Under the pieces are notes generated by a model that was not told the DNA's origin, did not search any database, and saw only the letters and a list, made by a program, of their open reading frames with translations. Shown here piece by piece: positions 1 to 7,190 of a DNA stretch of 7,190 bases. The stretch's first letter is position 1; each line of letters begins with the position of its first letter. The stretch covers positions 1 to 7,190 of the forward strand of contig JAKFVJ010000363.1 of NCBI GenBank assembly GCA_021732245.1, given 5' to 3'. This DNA is from Candidatus Obscuribacterales bacterium (lineage in GTDB: Bacteria > Cyanobacteriota > Vampirovibrionia > Obscuribacterales > Obscuribacteraceae). The translations under genes and the position numbers were made by a program.

Positions 1-3000
1 CAATAGCGTGGTCAAGTAAGTAAAGGTCTTCATTGAGATCCAAAATCTTTTCTACAACTACTTCGTCCTCAACTTGTAAGAGATTGCTTCCAGCAATGCA
101 GGGCAGCGCAACCCTATATGATTCAGCGGCATCCGTAACATATTCGAATTGACTATCTTGGCAAGTTTGTTCTGTCTGCGATAGGAACCGAGTCAGTACT
201 TCTTGTTGGGTAGTCATCAATTGTTGGTGAAACTGTTCGATGCTTTGCAAATAATTGGTCAGAATTGAATCTTCACCAATGACGCTTTGCCCTGAAACTG
301 GCTCTTGTTGTGGTTTGCCGGCATTGAGCTGTGCAACCAATTGAGAATCCGGTTTGAAGCTTACGGCTGGATAGTCCAGATCTAATTTGAGAGTTGTCTT
401 TGATTTTCCATCGGGCAGTTTCTCTTCCCAGTTAAGTAATAGTGGTGAGCGACGCTTGAATAGATATTCGAGATCGACATCTGTACCGCGCGCAAATAAG
501 CTGGCAATGACGAGGTTCAGTTGTGTTATGCCTGATTTGTTTTGCAGGTTTGTGGGGATGGCAAAATGAGATTTGTCTTGGAGAATCTCTCCTACAAGTT
601 CCACCAAGGTGTTTTTCGGCCCAACTTCTACGAAAGTTCTTACACCGTCGGCGTACATAGCTTCGATTGTTTGGCGGAAACGTATTGGATGACGGAATAA
701 CTGTTTTGCAATAGTTGTAATTGCTTTTGGATCAGATGGATAAGGCGCGACTTGCGAACCAGACCAGGCGGTAATTGAAGGAGCGCAATAATGTTCGTCG
801 TATGTGCCCGAGGTAACTGCCTCATCCATTAGAGATGTGTGATAGGGAATAGCTACGGGCAGGGGTTGAAATTCGATGGAGTTTGCCCGTAGTCGGGTGG
901 CAACTTCGTCCATTGTTTGGCGAGTGCCGGAAAGTAGATGCTGTTTCGGACTGAGGTCAGCGCCTAAGTAAACTTCGAGTCCTGTAAGCAATTTCTCTAC
1001 TTTGTCGTAATTGTCAGTCACGCGGAAGGTCTTCAAGTTGGCTAGTCCTTCAATTGACACGGAACGTGCAACAGCTACTGCATGTTTGTAAAAGGTTGGT
1101 GCGGCCTTTTCAATATCGGCTGCGCCGCTCATTGTGAGCGCTGCAAATTCGCCGGTGCTGCAACCAAGTACAACATCAGGGTTGATGCCGACGTTTTTCA
1201 AGACTGTATATAATGCCCACTCGGCCATGAGGACGACAATAACTGCCGAATCCATTGTGGCAAGCATGGCAGCATTCACGTGTTGCTTTTTGCCTTTAAT
1301 AAATGACGCCGGGAAAATTGTTCGACTGGGTATTGCATTGTCACCGTTCAAGACAGCGAGGTGATCGACAAAATCAAATACTTCACGGACTTCCGGGAAG
1401 TGCATGCACAGGTCTGCGAGCATGTTGGGATAAGCGGCGCCTAGTCCAGGCATGATGAATGCAAGTTTGCCTTTGTCAAAGTTGCTGCTTACTTGAACTG
1501 AAGCATCTGACGATACTAAGTTATTGGCTAATAGCTGCTGGAGCTTCGAGCTTAGATCTTGAGTGGAGGAGGCTACAACTGCGACTTTGATGGATGCTGC
1601 CTTGTCTGCTGCGGCTTTGTAGAGACTGTAGGCTATGTCCTTAAGTTGTGCGTCTGCATTGCTACTGATGTAGGCAATGGTTCTTTCGATTTGCGCTTCG
1701 AGATCAGACTGAGAAGGAGCCTTGAATATGCAAACTTCGCTTTCCCATTCTGTTAGAAGTGATGAGTCTTTGGTGCTTTCATGCTCTTCTAAAACAACGT
1801 GGGCATTTGTTCCACCGAAACCAAAAGCACTAACTGCCGCCCGGCGAGGATGAGACTTCTTGGTGCCATATTGCGGATTTATCCAAGGTCTTGCTTCCGT
1901 GTTGATGTAGCATGGAGACTTGGACCAATTTACTTTCGGGTTTGGCTCTTTGACATTGAGAGTCGGAGGCAGAATTTGATGATAGATAGCAAGACTTGTT
2001 TTAATAAGTCCGGCGATACCGCTTGCTGCCTGTGCGTGACCAATCATGGATTTGATCGAGCCGATTGCCATTGTCGGCATGTCGGCTTCACCAAAGACTT
2101 TTTCGATTGCTTTGAGTTCGACAACATCACCTTCGATGGTTCCAGTACCATGGGCTTCCAGCAGTTGAACTGTATTGGCTGGGAAACCGGCTTTGGCATA
2201 AGCGCGTTCGAGAGCTAATGCTTCACCATCGATAGATGGAGCAAGAATGCCGCCGACATTGCCGTCGCTGGAACTTGCAGCTCCGCAGATGACCGAATAA
2301 ATTCTATCTCCGTCGCGCTCGGCGTCTTCAAGCCTTTTGAGGACTACTATTCCCAGACCTTCGCCAAGAATTGTCCCGTCAGCATCTTTATCAAATGGAC
2401 GAATTTGTTCGGCTTTGGAAAGTGCACCTAGACCGCAAAAGATGTCATAGAAAAACTTGTTTGAATTGATGTGCACGCCACCGGCAAGTGCAAGGTCACA
2501 ATTGTCGGAAAGTAAGTCCGTGACTCCTGTTTCAACAGCAGTTAGAGATGACGCGCACGCTGAATCTAAAACGAGCGTACGTCCTCTAAATCCTAAGCGA
2601 TTGGCAATTCTGCCTGCCAGAATATTGGGCATAAGCGCTGGAATGACATCGGCGCCATGCGGTTTGAGACTTTGTTTGAGTTCAATCTCAATTGCTTTTA
2701 GGTCATCAGTCGACAGTTGGGGATTTGTACGTGCAACAGCATCGACTATCTGTGTGACTGTTTGGCTTTGTTGAATGAAATTTAGGGAACCGACTCCAGG
2801 AGCCGATGTTCTGCCCATTATTACTTCGGCGCGATCGCCGTTAAAATCGCGTTTGGCATAACCTGCATCAGCAAGCGCGTCGTAGGCAACTTTCAGCGCG
2901 AGGAATTGATCGGGATCGCCACCTTCAATTCCTTTGGGCATAATTCCAAACGCTAGCGGATCAAAGTTTGTGAAGTCGCCGATAAATCCACCGCGATTGC

Positions 3001-3181
3001 AGTATGGCTTTTCAACTTCTAAGCGGTTATCAACGGTATGTTTGGTTTGTGGGGCTTCAGTGATCGCATCTTGACCTGCAACAATATTTTGCCAGAAGCT
3101 CCCCAGGTCTTTCGCACCGGGGAATATGCAAGCCATGCCGATGATGGCAACTTTACGTTGGGCATTTGCCCGCGAGGTCAT
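1..3181 (-). CDS. Type I polyketide/secondary lipid synthase, KS-AT-(DH), HglC/HglE-like, 3'-partial
   Basis: This is the second synthase subunit, open from ATG at 3181 to the left edge (1060 codons plus one base, no stop). Residues about 8-460 form a KS for decarboxylative chain elongation. It has Cys209 in DSACASS, His344 in EAHGTGT, His382 in KSMIGHAQAASG and the closing motif GFGGTNAH, so it looks active. Residues about 570-900 form an AT with Ser675 in GCSTGE and His781 in PYHTSLM. The usual PGQG is PGLG here, and the usual GHSxG histidine is Cys. A Gln/Glu-rich linker follows with a TTQQEVLTRFL helix (about 990-1000), like one in the preceding protein. The visible end, DLYLLDHAI with His1058, resembles the start of the preceding gene's DH (DLYLGDHQF), so a DH is inferred. 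No ACP motif is seen, so the KS probably uses the ACP of the preceding protein. The start is supported by the Shine-Dalgarno site and by the KS N-terminus VAIIGM lying ten residues in. KS-AT order separates it from PfaC, which has a chain-length factor after the KS. Confidence 0.96.
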   Translation of the reverse strand, partial: MTSRANAQRKVAIIGMACIFPGAKDLGSFWQNIVAGQDAITEAPQTKHTVDNRLEVEKPYCNRGGFIGDFTNFDPLAFGIMPKGIEGGDPDQFLALKVAYDALADAGYAKRDFNGDRAEVIMGRTSAPGVGSLNFIQQSQTVTQIVDAVARTNPQLSTDDLKAIEIELKQSLKPHGADVIPALMPNILAGRIANRLGFRGRTLVLDSACASSLTAVETGVTDLLSDNCDLALAGGVHINSNKFFYDIFCGLGALSKAEQIRPFDKDADGTILGEGLGIVVLKRLEDAERDGDRIYSVICGAASSSDGNVGGILAPSIDGEALALERAYAKAGFPANTVQLLEAHGTGTIEGDVVELKAIEKVFGEADMPTMAIGSIKSMIGHAQAASGIAGLIKTSLAIYHQILPPTLNVKEPNPKVNWSKSPCYINTEARPWINPQYGTKKSHPRRAAVSAFGFGGTNAHVVLEEHESTKDSSLLTEWESEVCIFKAPSQSDLEAQIERTIAYISSNADAQLKDIAYSLYKAAADKAASIKVAVVASSTQDLSSKLQQLLANNLVSSDASVQVSSNFDKGKLAFIMPGLGAAYPNMLADLCMHFPEVREVFDFVDHLAVLNGDNAIPSRTIFPASFIKGKKQHVNAAMLATMDSAVIVVLMAEWALYTVLKNVGINPDVVLGCSTGEFAALTMSGAADIEKAAPTFYKHAVAVARSVSIEGLANLKTFRVTDNYDKVEKLLTGLEVYLGADLSPKQHLLSGTRQTMDEVATRLRANSIEFQPLPVAIPYHTSLMDEAVTSGTYDEHYCAPSITAWSGSQVAPYPSDPKAITTIAKQLFRHPIRFRQTIEAMYADGVRTFVEVGPKNTLVELVGEILQDKSHFAIPTNLQNKSGITQLNLVIASLFARGTDVDLEYLFKRRSPLLLNWEEKLPDGKSKTTLKLDLDYPAVSFKPDSQLVAQLNAGKPQQEPVSGQSVIGEDSILTNYLQSIEQFHQQLMTTQQEVLTRFLSQTEQTCQDSQFEYVTDAAESYRVALPCIAGSNLLQVEDEVVVEKILDLNEDLYLLDHAI
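182..240 (-). other. Conserved TQQxVL helix after the AT, second synthase
   Basis: The coding strand gives IEQFHQQLMTTQQEVLTRFL in the linker between AT and the putative DH. It aligns without gaps to the TQQNVM helix of the first synthase. Both follow an AT, so the element may belong to the AT-linker unit that both genes inherited. Confidence 0.6.
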
Positions 3182-6100
3182 TTTGCGCTCCCTGCCTGTG
3201 CTTTGCTTAGACGATTGAATGAACGACTACCAATTCCACCGAGTCCTTCAATAAATATTGCCGGTGTACCGTCTTCTCTCCAAATTGCCAAATCGCAATT
3301 GAGGATGTTGGAGTTTAGATCTTCCGGAATAAATACTTGGACTTTGAATGTTGAGCCTGTCAGCGGAGCCAACAGATGCAATTTCTTGAATCCTGTCGGC
3401 AAAACCATCATGTCCAGATATTTGCGTGTCCAGACTCCAGCTAGTTGCATGGCGCTATCGAGCATTACAGGATTAATAATCCAGTCTTCACCGTTGGTGT
3501 ATTTGAGACATCTAGATGTAGTAGCACCGGTTACATAGCCAGTAATTCCAGTGCGAGCCAACGCTTCAATTGATTGAATGCCTTGGAAAATAGGTCCATG
3601 GAACATCCAGTTGTCATAGATTTCCTTGGCTGTCGGCATAGTCGCCTCTGGCTCAACCACACGACATGCCTGCTTCTGTTTAAGCAGATTCAAACCTGTT
3701 GCGATGTCTCCAGTTTTGCATAGTTTAGCTTGCAAGCGGAAATTGGTTCTTCTCAATTTTTCGCCAGTGCCCACTTGTGCTTTGACCAGTACTTCTTCAG
3801 AAGAAGAGGATTGTTCTTCTGCACTTACATAGAACTTCTTCGGTCCTGACTCAAAAACGACGCCTGAAGGGATCTGCAGGTCATCAATCGAAGTCAGATT
3901 CAAACTAGAGTAAGTCTGCGTCGCTGCTTCCAGCATCATTTCCAAAGCCATCACCATCGGCAATACGGGAATGCCGTCGAACTGGTGATCGCCTAAGTAA
4001 AGATCATTAGCCGGGTCCAGTACCAGTTCAAACTCCCTTGTTCCGGCTTTAGGTTGAAACAAGTTTGCTTGGAAGAGTCTGGCACCCTTGGCGGCAACTA
4101 TTACTGACGAATCGGATTTGCCGTTGCCATCATGACCGTTGCCATTGCCATTGCCATTGCCATTGCCATTGTGACCATTGTTGCCGTTCTTGTGTTCCGG
4201 CTGTGGTGTATCAGCAGTCACTGTTTTACCAACCAGAAGAACTTCTACGTTGTCTTTGCTTGCAAAAGCGATTTCTTCAGCAAATGACTGGCGTCCTTGC
4301 TCCGGTGGAATCATTGCCCATCCGTATCTGGCGAAGATACTTTCCATTTCCGGACGAGCCATACCTCCTCGCCATGGACCCCACATAATGGAAGCCACAC
4401 GAGCGTTCGTCTTCTTGCTCAAGCTAACTGCTAGTTTGTTGATAGATTCGTTAGCTGCGCAGTAGTCGACTTGCCCGGCGTTGCCCGTGCGTCCAACCAC
4501 TGAAGAGAAGAAGATAAGATACTTGAGCGAATCAAAGTTCAATTTGCGCGCTAAGGTCATCGCGCTCTTGATTTTTGTGTCGTAAACTAGATTGAACGAC
4601 TCAACTGATTTGTCCGTGATGAAAGCGTCTTCAATAACCCCGGCGCCATTTATCACAGCGTCAATTTTGCCGAACATGTCATACATACTATCAATGAAGG
4701 ATGCGAAAGCCTGTGGGTCCTTCACGTCAATAGCGTAGTAGCGAACTTTTGATCCAGCTGCTTCAATGCGTGCAATGTTGTTGCGCACTTCTCTTTCACG
4801 CAACAGCTTTTGATAGATTTGCTCTACCTGGCTAATTGAAACAGTCTGTCCGGATTGACGCAGGCTTTCCATAATTGCTGCTTTCAGCTCGCGAGGAGAA
4901 GAAAGTTTTGCCGTGTCGGCCGATTCTTGTCCTTCCGGTCTCGGCATTTTGCCAACCAGAATAATAGTTGGCTTAAACTTCTCGGCCATTTCAACTGCAA
5001 TTTCTGCAGTAATGCCGCGAGCGCCACCTGTTATCAGAACTATCGACGACGAATCAAGCGACATTGGCTGTTCGGTAGGTGCCAGTGTTGCTGCCTCAAC
5101 ATCGAGGGTGATTCTTTGATCGTTGTGATAGCCGACTTCAACAGGCTCATCATCTGATTGCAGTTCGGTAATTATGAGCTCTGCCATTTTGCTTGCGCTA
5201 ATTTCCGGGCTGAAGTCTAAAGCGCGCGCTTTTACTTCCGGCCATTCACGGCTAATTGTTTTGACCATGCCGACGACACCTGCTGAAAGTGGCTTGAATC
5301 CGGCTTTCAAAGGTTGTCCGCTGCTGGCAAAGTCACCGCCTAATGTAGTTACTGCAGAAACAATTGCTTTGCCTTTGCGTTCACCTCGCAAGTCCTTTTC
5401 TGTGAGTTTGAGCAATTGGAAGAATGCACGAACATCCAGCACTTCAAAATTGTCGTCAGAAGCGGTGCTTAAGCCGAGCAAGTTTATAAGACCTGCTGTT
5501 TTTCCGTATTGCTTATTGATGAGAGCAAGCACTTGCTTGATGCTATCTGTGTCAGACAGATTTGCTTCGTAGTATCTGTTGCCGGCAGACTTAACCGATG
5601 CCGCCGGCGAAACAATTACTGCTGATTGACCTTTTGTGACCAATTGCTCGAGCAAGCTGTCAGCTACAGTTGACTTCTCGCTTGCTATTACAACCACACC
5701 CTCTATTTCGATAGATTTAGGCGTGGCTGGTTGGAGCTTTTTTTCGACAACGAGGCCTCGCATAACTGTCGATTGAATTTCCGGTTCTTTCGGAGTTGGT
5801 GGTTCTGCCGCCTTGACTTCCGGAGCCTGTGCTGGGGCTGGCGGAGGCGCTGACACAGCCGGACTTGAGCCGGCGCAGGCATATTCGCGAATCCAATCAA
5901 TAATTGCTTGGAGGGTCTTGGTACCGGCTAGTTTTTCAACGTGACCTTCAATTTCCTGCTGTTTTGTCTCAGGTAGGACCTTGCGAAACGTCGAAAGAAT
6001 TTCCACGCGCTTGATTGAGTCAATTCCTAAATCAGCTTCCATGTCGAGGTTCAAGTCGAGCATTTCCGGTGGATAACCAGTTCGTTCACTGACAATTTCC

Positions 6101-7190
6101 AGGAAGCGATCAACCAATTCATCTGCGCTCAATTCAGATAAAGATGAACTTGTCGACGCTGGAGCAGCTTGATGAGTAATTTGCTCGACAACTTGGTCAA
6201 CTGGTGTAACTGCCGGAGCATTGACGGCCAATTGTGGCTGGACTTGATGCTGTATCTGGGGCTGTATTTGCTGTTGCATTGGAGTTTGTTGAATTACCGG
6301 CATGTCCACATATTGCGGTTGCGGCATTTGCATCATTGGCATTTGCTGCATCATCGGCATTGGTATGCTTGGGTGTCCGCTGCGTGATTGCAGATAGGCA
6401 ACCATCACATTTTGCTGGGTCTCCAAAAAGTTCTGAGTCATTTTCAGCATTGTTTGTTGGAACTGCATCATCACCTGATCAGATGAGCCTATCCCAATTG
6501 GCATTGGTGTCGTCGGTATCTGCGTTTGAATAACAGGCTTTGAACCATTGTGTCCATTCCCATTGCCGTTTCCGTTTCCGTTGGTGTTCACTTTTATCGG
6601 TTGATTGGTGTTCATGTTAGCTACCGTTGGTGCTGGGGACTTGATCGGACTTTGTTGAGGGGAATTACCTTGAACTGGACTACTTGCTGTGGGAGGCGAC
6701 TTCGTTGGCGGTGCAGTCGGTAGTGTCGCTACCGGCTTTTCTGCTCTTGGCGTAGCAGGTGCTACTTCCAGGTTGCCGCTGTCACTGGCGATTAATCGCG
6801 TAAAGCGAGCGCCGTTGACCAAGTAGAGAAGTTTCTTCTTCGCTTTGAATAACGAATCCGGCTTAGCAAAAGCATTAACTGATGCTCGTGATTCATACAG
6901 CGGACTAATATCAATTGGTACGCCCTGGCTGGCTAATTGAGCAAGCGCATGCATTAGTTGGAGGAGTCCATTGCGACCTGTGCGATCGGTGGAGATTGAC
7001 TGATGTATTTTGTTTTCCAAAATTGCATCAACCAAATTGGTCATTACAGATCCAGGACCAATCTCTACGAAGATTCGAGCGCCATCGTTGTACATCGCTT
7101 CAATTTCTTTGACGAACTCAACCGGGCTAATCAAATGTTGAGCCAGTCGAGTGGCAATTTCGTTTGGATCTTTTGGATGTGGTTGGGCGT
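3178..7190 (-). CDS. PfaA/HglE-type type I polyketide (secondary lipid) synthase, AT-ACP-KR-DH part, 5'-partial
   Basis: This gene encodes a multidomain synthase for a long-chain acyl or polyketide lipid. It is open from the right edge to a TGA at 3178-3180, giving 1336 visible codons with the true start outside the window. An apparent TTG start at 7134 lies inside a conserved AT segment and is not real. Domains in order are as follows. The AT C-terminus (7188 to about 6900) carries FVEIGPGSVMTNLV. Low-complexity linkers and a TQQNVM helix follow. The single ACP (about 6145-5885) has the phosphopantetheine serine in GIDSIK at 6016-6018. The KR with its structural half spans about 5720-4215, with NADPH motif TGGARGITAE, a Ser-Ser pair at 4501-4506, Tyr at 4462-4464 and Asn at 4450-4452. 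The DH spans about 4100-3190, with His of GDHQFDGIPVLP at 3985-3987 and Asp of NPVMLDSAMQ at 3457-3459. All visible catalytic residues of ACP, KR and DH are intact. The order matches PfaA, so a KS is expected upstream. The exact product is unknown. Confidence 0.96.
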   Translation of the reverse strand, partial: AQPHPKDPNEIATRLAQHLISPVEFVKEIEAMYNDGARIFVEIGPGSVMTNLVDAILENKIHQSISTDRTGRNGLLQLMHALAQLASQGVPIDISPLYESRASVNAFAKPDSLFKAKKKLLYLVNGARFTRLIASDSGNLEVAPATPRAEKPVATLPTAPPTKSPPTASSPVQGNSPQQSPIKSPAPTVANMNTNQPIKVNTNGNGNGNGNGHNGSKPVIQTQIPTTPMPIGIGSSDQVMMQFQQTMLKMTQNFLETQQNVMVAYLQSRSGHPSIPMPMMQQMPMMQMPQPQYVDMPVIQQTPMQQQIQPQIQHQVQPQLAVNAPAVTPVDQVVEQITHQAAPASTSSSLSELSADELVDRFLEIVSERTGYPPEMLDLNLDMEADLGIDSIKRVEILSTFRKVLPETKQQEIEGHVEKLAGTKTLQAIIDWIREYACAGSSPAVSAPPPAPAQAPEVKAAEPPTPKEPEIQSTVMRGLVVEKKLQPATPKSIEIEGVVVIASEKSTVADSLLEQLVTKGQSAVIVSPAASVKSAGNRYYEANLSDTDSIKQVLALINKQYGKTAGLINLLGLSTASDDNFEVLDVRAFFQLLKLTEKDLRGERKGKAIVSAVTTLGGDFASSGQPLKAGFKPLSAGVVGMVKTISREWPEVKARALDFSPEISASKMAELIITELQSDDEPVEVGYHNDQRITLDVEAATLAPTEQPMSLDSSSIVLITGGARGITAEIAVEMAEKFKPTIILVGKMPRPEGQESADTAKLSSPRELKAAIMESLRQSGQTVSISQVEQIYQKLLREREVRNNIARIEAAGSKVRYYAIDVKDPQAFASFIDSMYDMFGKIDAVINGAGVIEDAFITDKSVESFNLVYDTKIKSAMTLARKLNFDSLKYLIFFSSVVGRTGNAGQVDYCAANESINKLAVSLSKKTNARVASIMWGPWRGGMARPEMESIFARYGWAMIPPEQGRQSFAEEIAFASKDNVEVLLVGKTVTADTPQPEHKNGNNGHNGNGNGNGNGNGHDGNGKSDSSVIVAAKGARLFQANLFQPKAGTREFELVLDPANDLYLGDHQFDGIPVLPMVMALEMMLEAATQTYSSLNLTSIDDLQIPSGVVFESGPKKFYVSAEEQSSSSEEVLVKAQVGTGEKLRRTNFRLQAKLCKTGDIATGLNLLKQKQACRVVEPEATMPTAKEIYDNWMFHGPIFQGIQSIEALARTGITGYVTGATTSRCLKYTNGEDWIINPVMLDSAMQLAGVWTRKYLDMMVLPTGFKKLHLLAPLTGSTFKVQVFIPEDLNSNILNCDLAIWREDGTPAIFIEGLGGIGSRSFNRLSKAQAGSAK
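3188..3193 (-). promoter_or_regulatory. Shine-Dalgarno site for the second synthase gene
   Basis: On the minus strand AGGGAG lies six bases before the ATG at 3181. It sits inside the last codons of the preceding gene. Stop and start overlap as ATGA (3181-3178), so the two genes are probably on one transcript and translationally coupled, which suits subunits needed in fixed proportion. This site decides the start of the second gene. Confidence 0.75.
4120..4188 (-). repeat. Hexanucleotide repeat encoding an Asn-Gly-rich linker between KR and DH
   Basis: The plus strand has five perfect tandem copies of gccatt at 4141-4170, flanked by imperfect copies. On the coding strand this gives alternating Asn-Gly with occasional His and Asp (NGHNGNGN...GHDGNG). 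It sits between the KR and the C-terminal DH and is most simply a flexible linker. The six-base unit means copy-number change by slippage would keep the reading frame. Confidence 0.9.
6232..6375 (-). other. Met/Gln/Pro-rich low-complexity segment before the ACP
   Basis: About 48 codons of the first synthase are almost entirely Met, Gln, Pro, Ile and Val (for example PMPMMQQMPMMQMPQPQ and QQQIQPQIQHQVQPQ). It lies between the TQQNVM helix and the ACP. It has no charged catalytic residues and no known domain motif. It is probably a flexible or sticky linker; function is unknown. Confidence 0.75.
6391..6435 (-). other. Conserved TQQxVM helix after the AT, first synthase
   Basis: The coding strand gives QNFLETQQNVMVAYL, a likely amphipathic helix standing alone between two low-complexity stretches. 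Its pattern TQQ-x-V-M/L-x-x-Y/F-L recurs after the AT of the next protein at about 182-214. Its position between disordered linkers suggests a conserved contact or dimer element rather than a catalytic part; that role is inference. Confidence 0.6.
6544..6582 (-). repeat. Asn-Gly repeat linker between AT and ACP
   Basis: The coding strand gives NGNGNGNGNGHNG in the first synthase, following a Pro/Ser/Thr-rich stretch. The DNA repeat is imperfect, with Gly codons GGA, GGC and GGG and Asn codons AAC and AAT alternating. The peptide repeat is therefore better kept than the DNA repeat. It resembles the second Asn-Gly linker in the same protein. Confidence 0.85.
6619..6766 (-). other. Pro/Ser/Thr/Ala-rich interdomain linker after the AT
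   Basis: This coding segment of the first synthase is dominated by Pro, Ser, Thr, Ala and Lys (for example TAPPTKSPPTASSP and SPQQSPIKSPAP). It has no recognisable fold and follows the end of the AT region. It is read as a disordered tether giving reach to the downstream ACP. Boundaries are approximate. Confidence 0.7.

Noticed and set aside
1799..2218. Plus-strand open frame of 139 codons, Cys-rich
   Set aside because: It is antisense to the KS region with His344 and His382. Its Cys residues come from the reverse complement of Ala/Gly-rich codons; no family resemblance.
3178..3200. Possible terminator or promoter between the two genes
   Set aside because: The genes overlap by four bases, and no hairpin with a T-run or promoter-like boxes is evident.
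3038..3538. Plus-strand open frame of 166 codons
   Set aside because: It lies wholly opposite the junction of the two synthase genes, has no recognisable motif, and the minus strand is fully explained by conserved catalytic domains.
4141..4170. Short tandem repeat as a possible CRISPR or regulatory repeat
   Set aside because: The unit is six bases without spacers, it is in frame, and it encodes an Asn-Gly linker.
5703..5900. Minus-strand open frame of 65 codons in another frame, opposite no other gene
   Set aside because: It overlaps the low-complexity linker after the ACP in a shifted frame; the main frame is continuous through it, so it is a shadow and not a frameshift.
7132..7134. TTG as the start codon of the first synthase
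   Set aside because: The frame stays open to the edge, and the residues before it (DPNEIATRLAQH) align with the AT of the second gene (DPKAITTIAKQLFRH), so it is internal.

Overview
The window holds two large, partial genes in tandem, both on the minus strand, with no intergenic space. Both encode multidomain type I polyketide/fatty-acid synthases of the 'secondary lipid' kind: the Pfa omega-3 PUFA synthases and the heterocyst-glycolipid HglE/HglC synthases of cyanobacteria. The order of transcription is right to left. The first gene enters at base 7190 and ends at 3178. The second starts at 3181, overlaps the first by four bases (ATGA), and leaves the window at base 1. No RNA gene, mobile element, CRISPR array, promoter or terminator is visible. 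The smaller reading frames on the plus strand are shadows of these two genes.

The first protein (1336 residues visible, N-terminus missing) reads: end of an acyltransferase (AT), a long Pro/Ser/Thr- and Asn-Gly-rich linker, a short conserved helix, a Met/Gln/Pro-rich stretch, one acyl carrier protein (ACP), a second linker, a ketoreductase (KR) with its structural half, an Asn-Gly repeat, and a C-terminal hot-dog dehydratase (DH). This matches the AT-ACP-KR-DH order of PfaA-type enzymes, so a ketosynthase (KS) is expected just outside the right edge. The second protein (1060 residues visible, C-terminus missing) reads: a complete KS with Cys-His-His catalytic residues, an AT with an altered active-site neighbourhood, a linker carrying the same short helix, and the first few residues of what looks like another DH.

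Together the two proteins supply condensation, acyl loading, carrier, ketoreduction and dehydration functions. No enoylreductase is visible, and the only ACP is in the first protein, so the second probably acts on that ACP in trans. The product is likely a long-chain acyl or hydroxy-acyl lipid, but the sequence does not fix which one.

The source is a bacterium: operon-like overlap, a Shine-Dalgarno site and no introns. The resemblance to HglE/HglC-type enzymes is compatible with a cyanobacterium or a non-photosynthetic relative. Such clusters also occur in other phyla, so the taxonomic assignment is weak.
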